From DASQDT01 sp036380435 (GTDB taxonomy: Bacteria; Acidobacteriota; Blastocatellia; Pyrinomonadales; Pyrinomonadaceae), in assembly GCA_036380435.1 (NCBI GenBank), contig DASVES010000344.1:1-15294 (forward strand): a stretch of DNA of 15,294 nucleotides. The letters are read 5' to 3'. A program made the translations under genes and the position numbers. Positions 14,836 to 15,294 of the stretch are shown here, in pieces; the first letter of the stretch is position 1, and each line of letters begins with the position of its first letter. Below the pieces are notes generated by a model. That model worked only from the letters and a program-made list of their open reading frames with translations, was not told where the DNA came from and ran no database searches.

Positions 14836-15294
14836 CTAAAAACCTATTTTCTCCGACAACCGGTCGGCAATCGACTGCCACTCCTGCGCCTGCTTGCGCC
14901 GGGCCAAGGCCAGCGCCGTCGCATTCTGCGCCAACAGCCTCGCCTGGCGGGCCTCGCGCTGCTTATCCTCCTTCGTCTCCCTGGCGATGACGAGGCCGAC
15001 GGAGGCGAAGATGAAGTAGAAGACGAGCAGTTGCGAGCGCTGCCGATAGGCCGTCCCCACGTTGCCCTGAAAGACCGAATACGCCAGCGTCAGCATCGTC
15101 GTGAATACCAATATCGGCAACGCCTGCCGCATCCGGTAGCGCACGGTGAACCACAGCCCGACGACGAGGAAGGGGAAAGCCCCCCACCACACCAGCATCT
15201 CGGGCAGCGTCAGGCTCTGCCGGAGGTTGACCAACTGCCACGGGAACGGCGCGAACAACAGGTAGATCATCCCTACGGGGATCGCCGTGATCGC
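14836..15294 (-). CDS. Polytopic membrane protein of the polysaccharide locus, C-terminal part (runs off the right edge)
   Basis: The frame is open from the window edge through 152 codons to a TAG at 14836-14838, so the N-terminus is missing. The fragment has about four hydrophobic segments (roughly residues 1-16, 31-50, 58-74 and 88-104 of the visible part). Between the last two is a loop FQGNVGTAYRQRSQ, and after them a charged, helical cytosolic-looking tail rich in Arg, Gln and Ala (about 105-152). I recognise no family with confidence. The GTAYRQR loop followed by a final membrane helix is of a kind seen in large membrane proteins of polysaccharide clusters. It ends 3 nt before the amidotransferase ATG, so the two are one transcription unit. 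Confidence 0.8.
   Translation of the reverse strand, partial: AITAIPVGMIYLLFAPFPWQLVNLRQSLTLPEMLVWWGAFPFLVVGLWFTVRYRMRQALPILVFTTMLTLAYSVFQGNVGTAYRQRSQLLVFYFIFASVGLVIARETKEDKQREARQARLLAQNATALALARRKQAQEWQSIADRLSEKIGF

Overview
The window is high-GC bacterial DNA. From about 1.4 kb to the right edge it is one co-directional (minus-strand) exopolysaccharide or O-antigen biosynthesis locus. The left end holds two small regulatory-type genes facing away from each other across a 696-nt gene-free spacer. My best guess at the organism is Acidobacteriota, class Blastocatellia (Pyrinomonadaceae-like). I infer this from the GC-rich codon use, the variant lipid-phospho-sugar transferase motif RDHTSHR and the repeat-rich gene junctions; no rRNA or other firm marker is present.

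Layout, left to right. (1) 1-279, minus: N-terminal part of an unrecognised protein. (2) 280-975: no gene, but several strong potential RNA helices. (3) 976-1308, plus: small cytosolic zinc-finger protein of the anti-sigma (zf-HC2) type with a clear ribosome binding site. (4) 1455-3302, minus: long-chain acyl-CoA synthetase. (5) 3363-4361: UDP-glucuronate decarboxylase (UDP-xylose synthase). (6) 4435-6018: O-antigen ligase/polymerase (Wzy_C) membrane protein. (7) 5948-7345: membrane-anchored TPR protein with a C-terminal carbohydrate-binding-like domain. (8) 7448-9271: a polyprenyl-phosphate sugar-1-phosphate transferase fused to the N-terminal half of a FlaA1/WbpM-type protein but lacking its catalytic SDR domain. 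(9) 9539-10525: NAD-dependent sugar-nucleotide epimerase/dehydratase with a TTG start. (10) 10542-11888: GT4 glycosyltransferase. (11) 12061-12813: RmlA-like sugar-1-phosphate nucleotidyltransferase. (12) 12946-14832: AsnB-type glutamine amidotransferase. (13) 14836-15294: C-terminal end of a polytopic membrane protein that runs off the right edge.

Taken together, the nucleotidyltransferase and the two SDR enzymes make activated sugars. The PNPT fusion loads the first sugar on undecaprenyl phosphate and the GT4 enzyme extends it. The amidotransferase may amidate a uronic acid. The Wzy_C protein polymerises or ligates the product, and the TPR/carbohydrate-binding protein may assist at the membrane. 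Transcription on the minus strand runs from the right edge toward 1.4 kb.

The most unusual signal is not a protein. Five of the junctions between co-directional genes carry short tandem repeats: heptamers in four places and decamers in one. At four junctions two arms face each other as inverted repeats; the fifth has a single arm. The unit sequence differs between junctions (GTGATAA, AGTCAGA, AGCTGTT, ATCCGTGTTC). One is a perfect 34-bp inverted repeat. The arms sit 2-7 nt from start codons or supply stop codons. A further junction has an unrelated 28-bp palindrome plus two hairpins.
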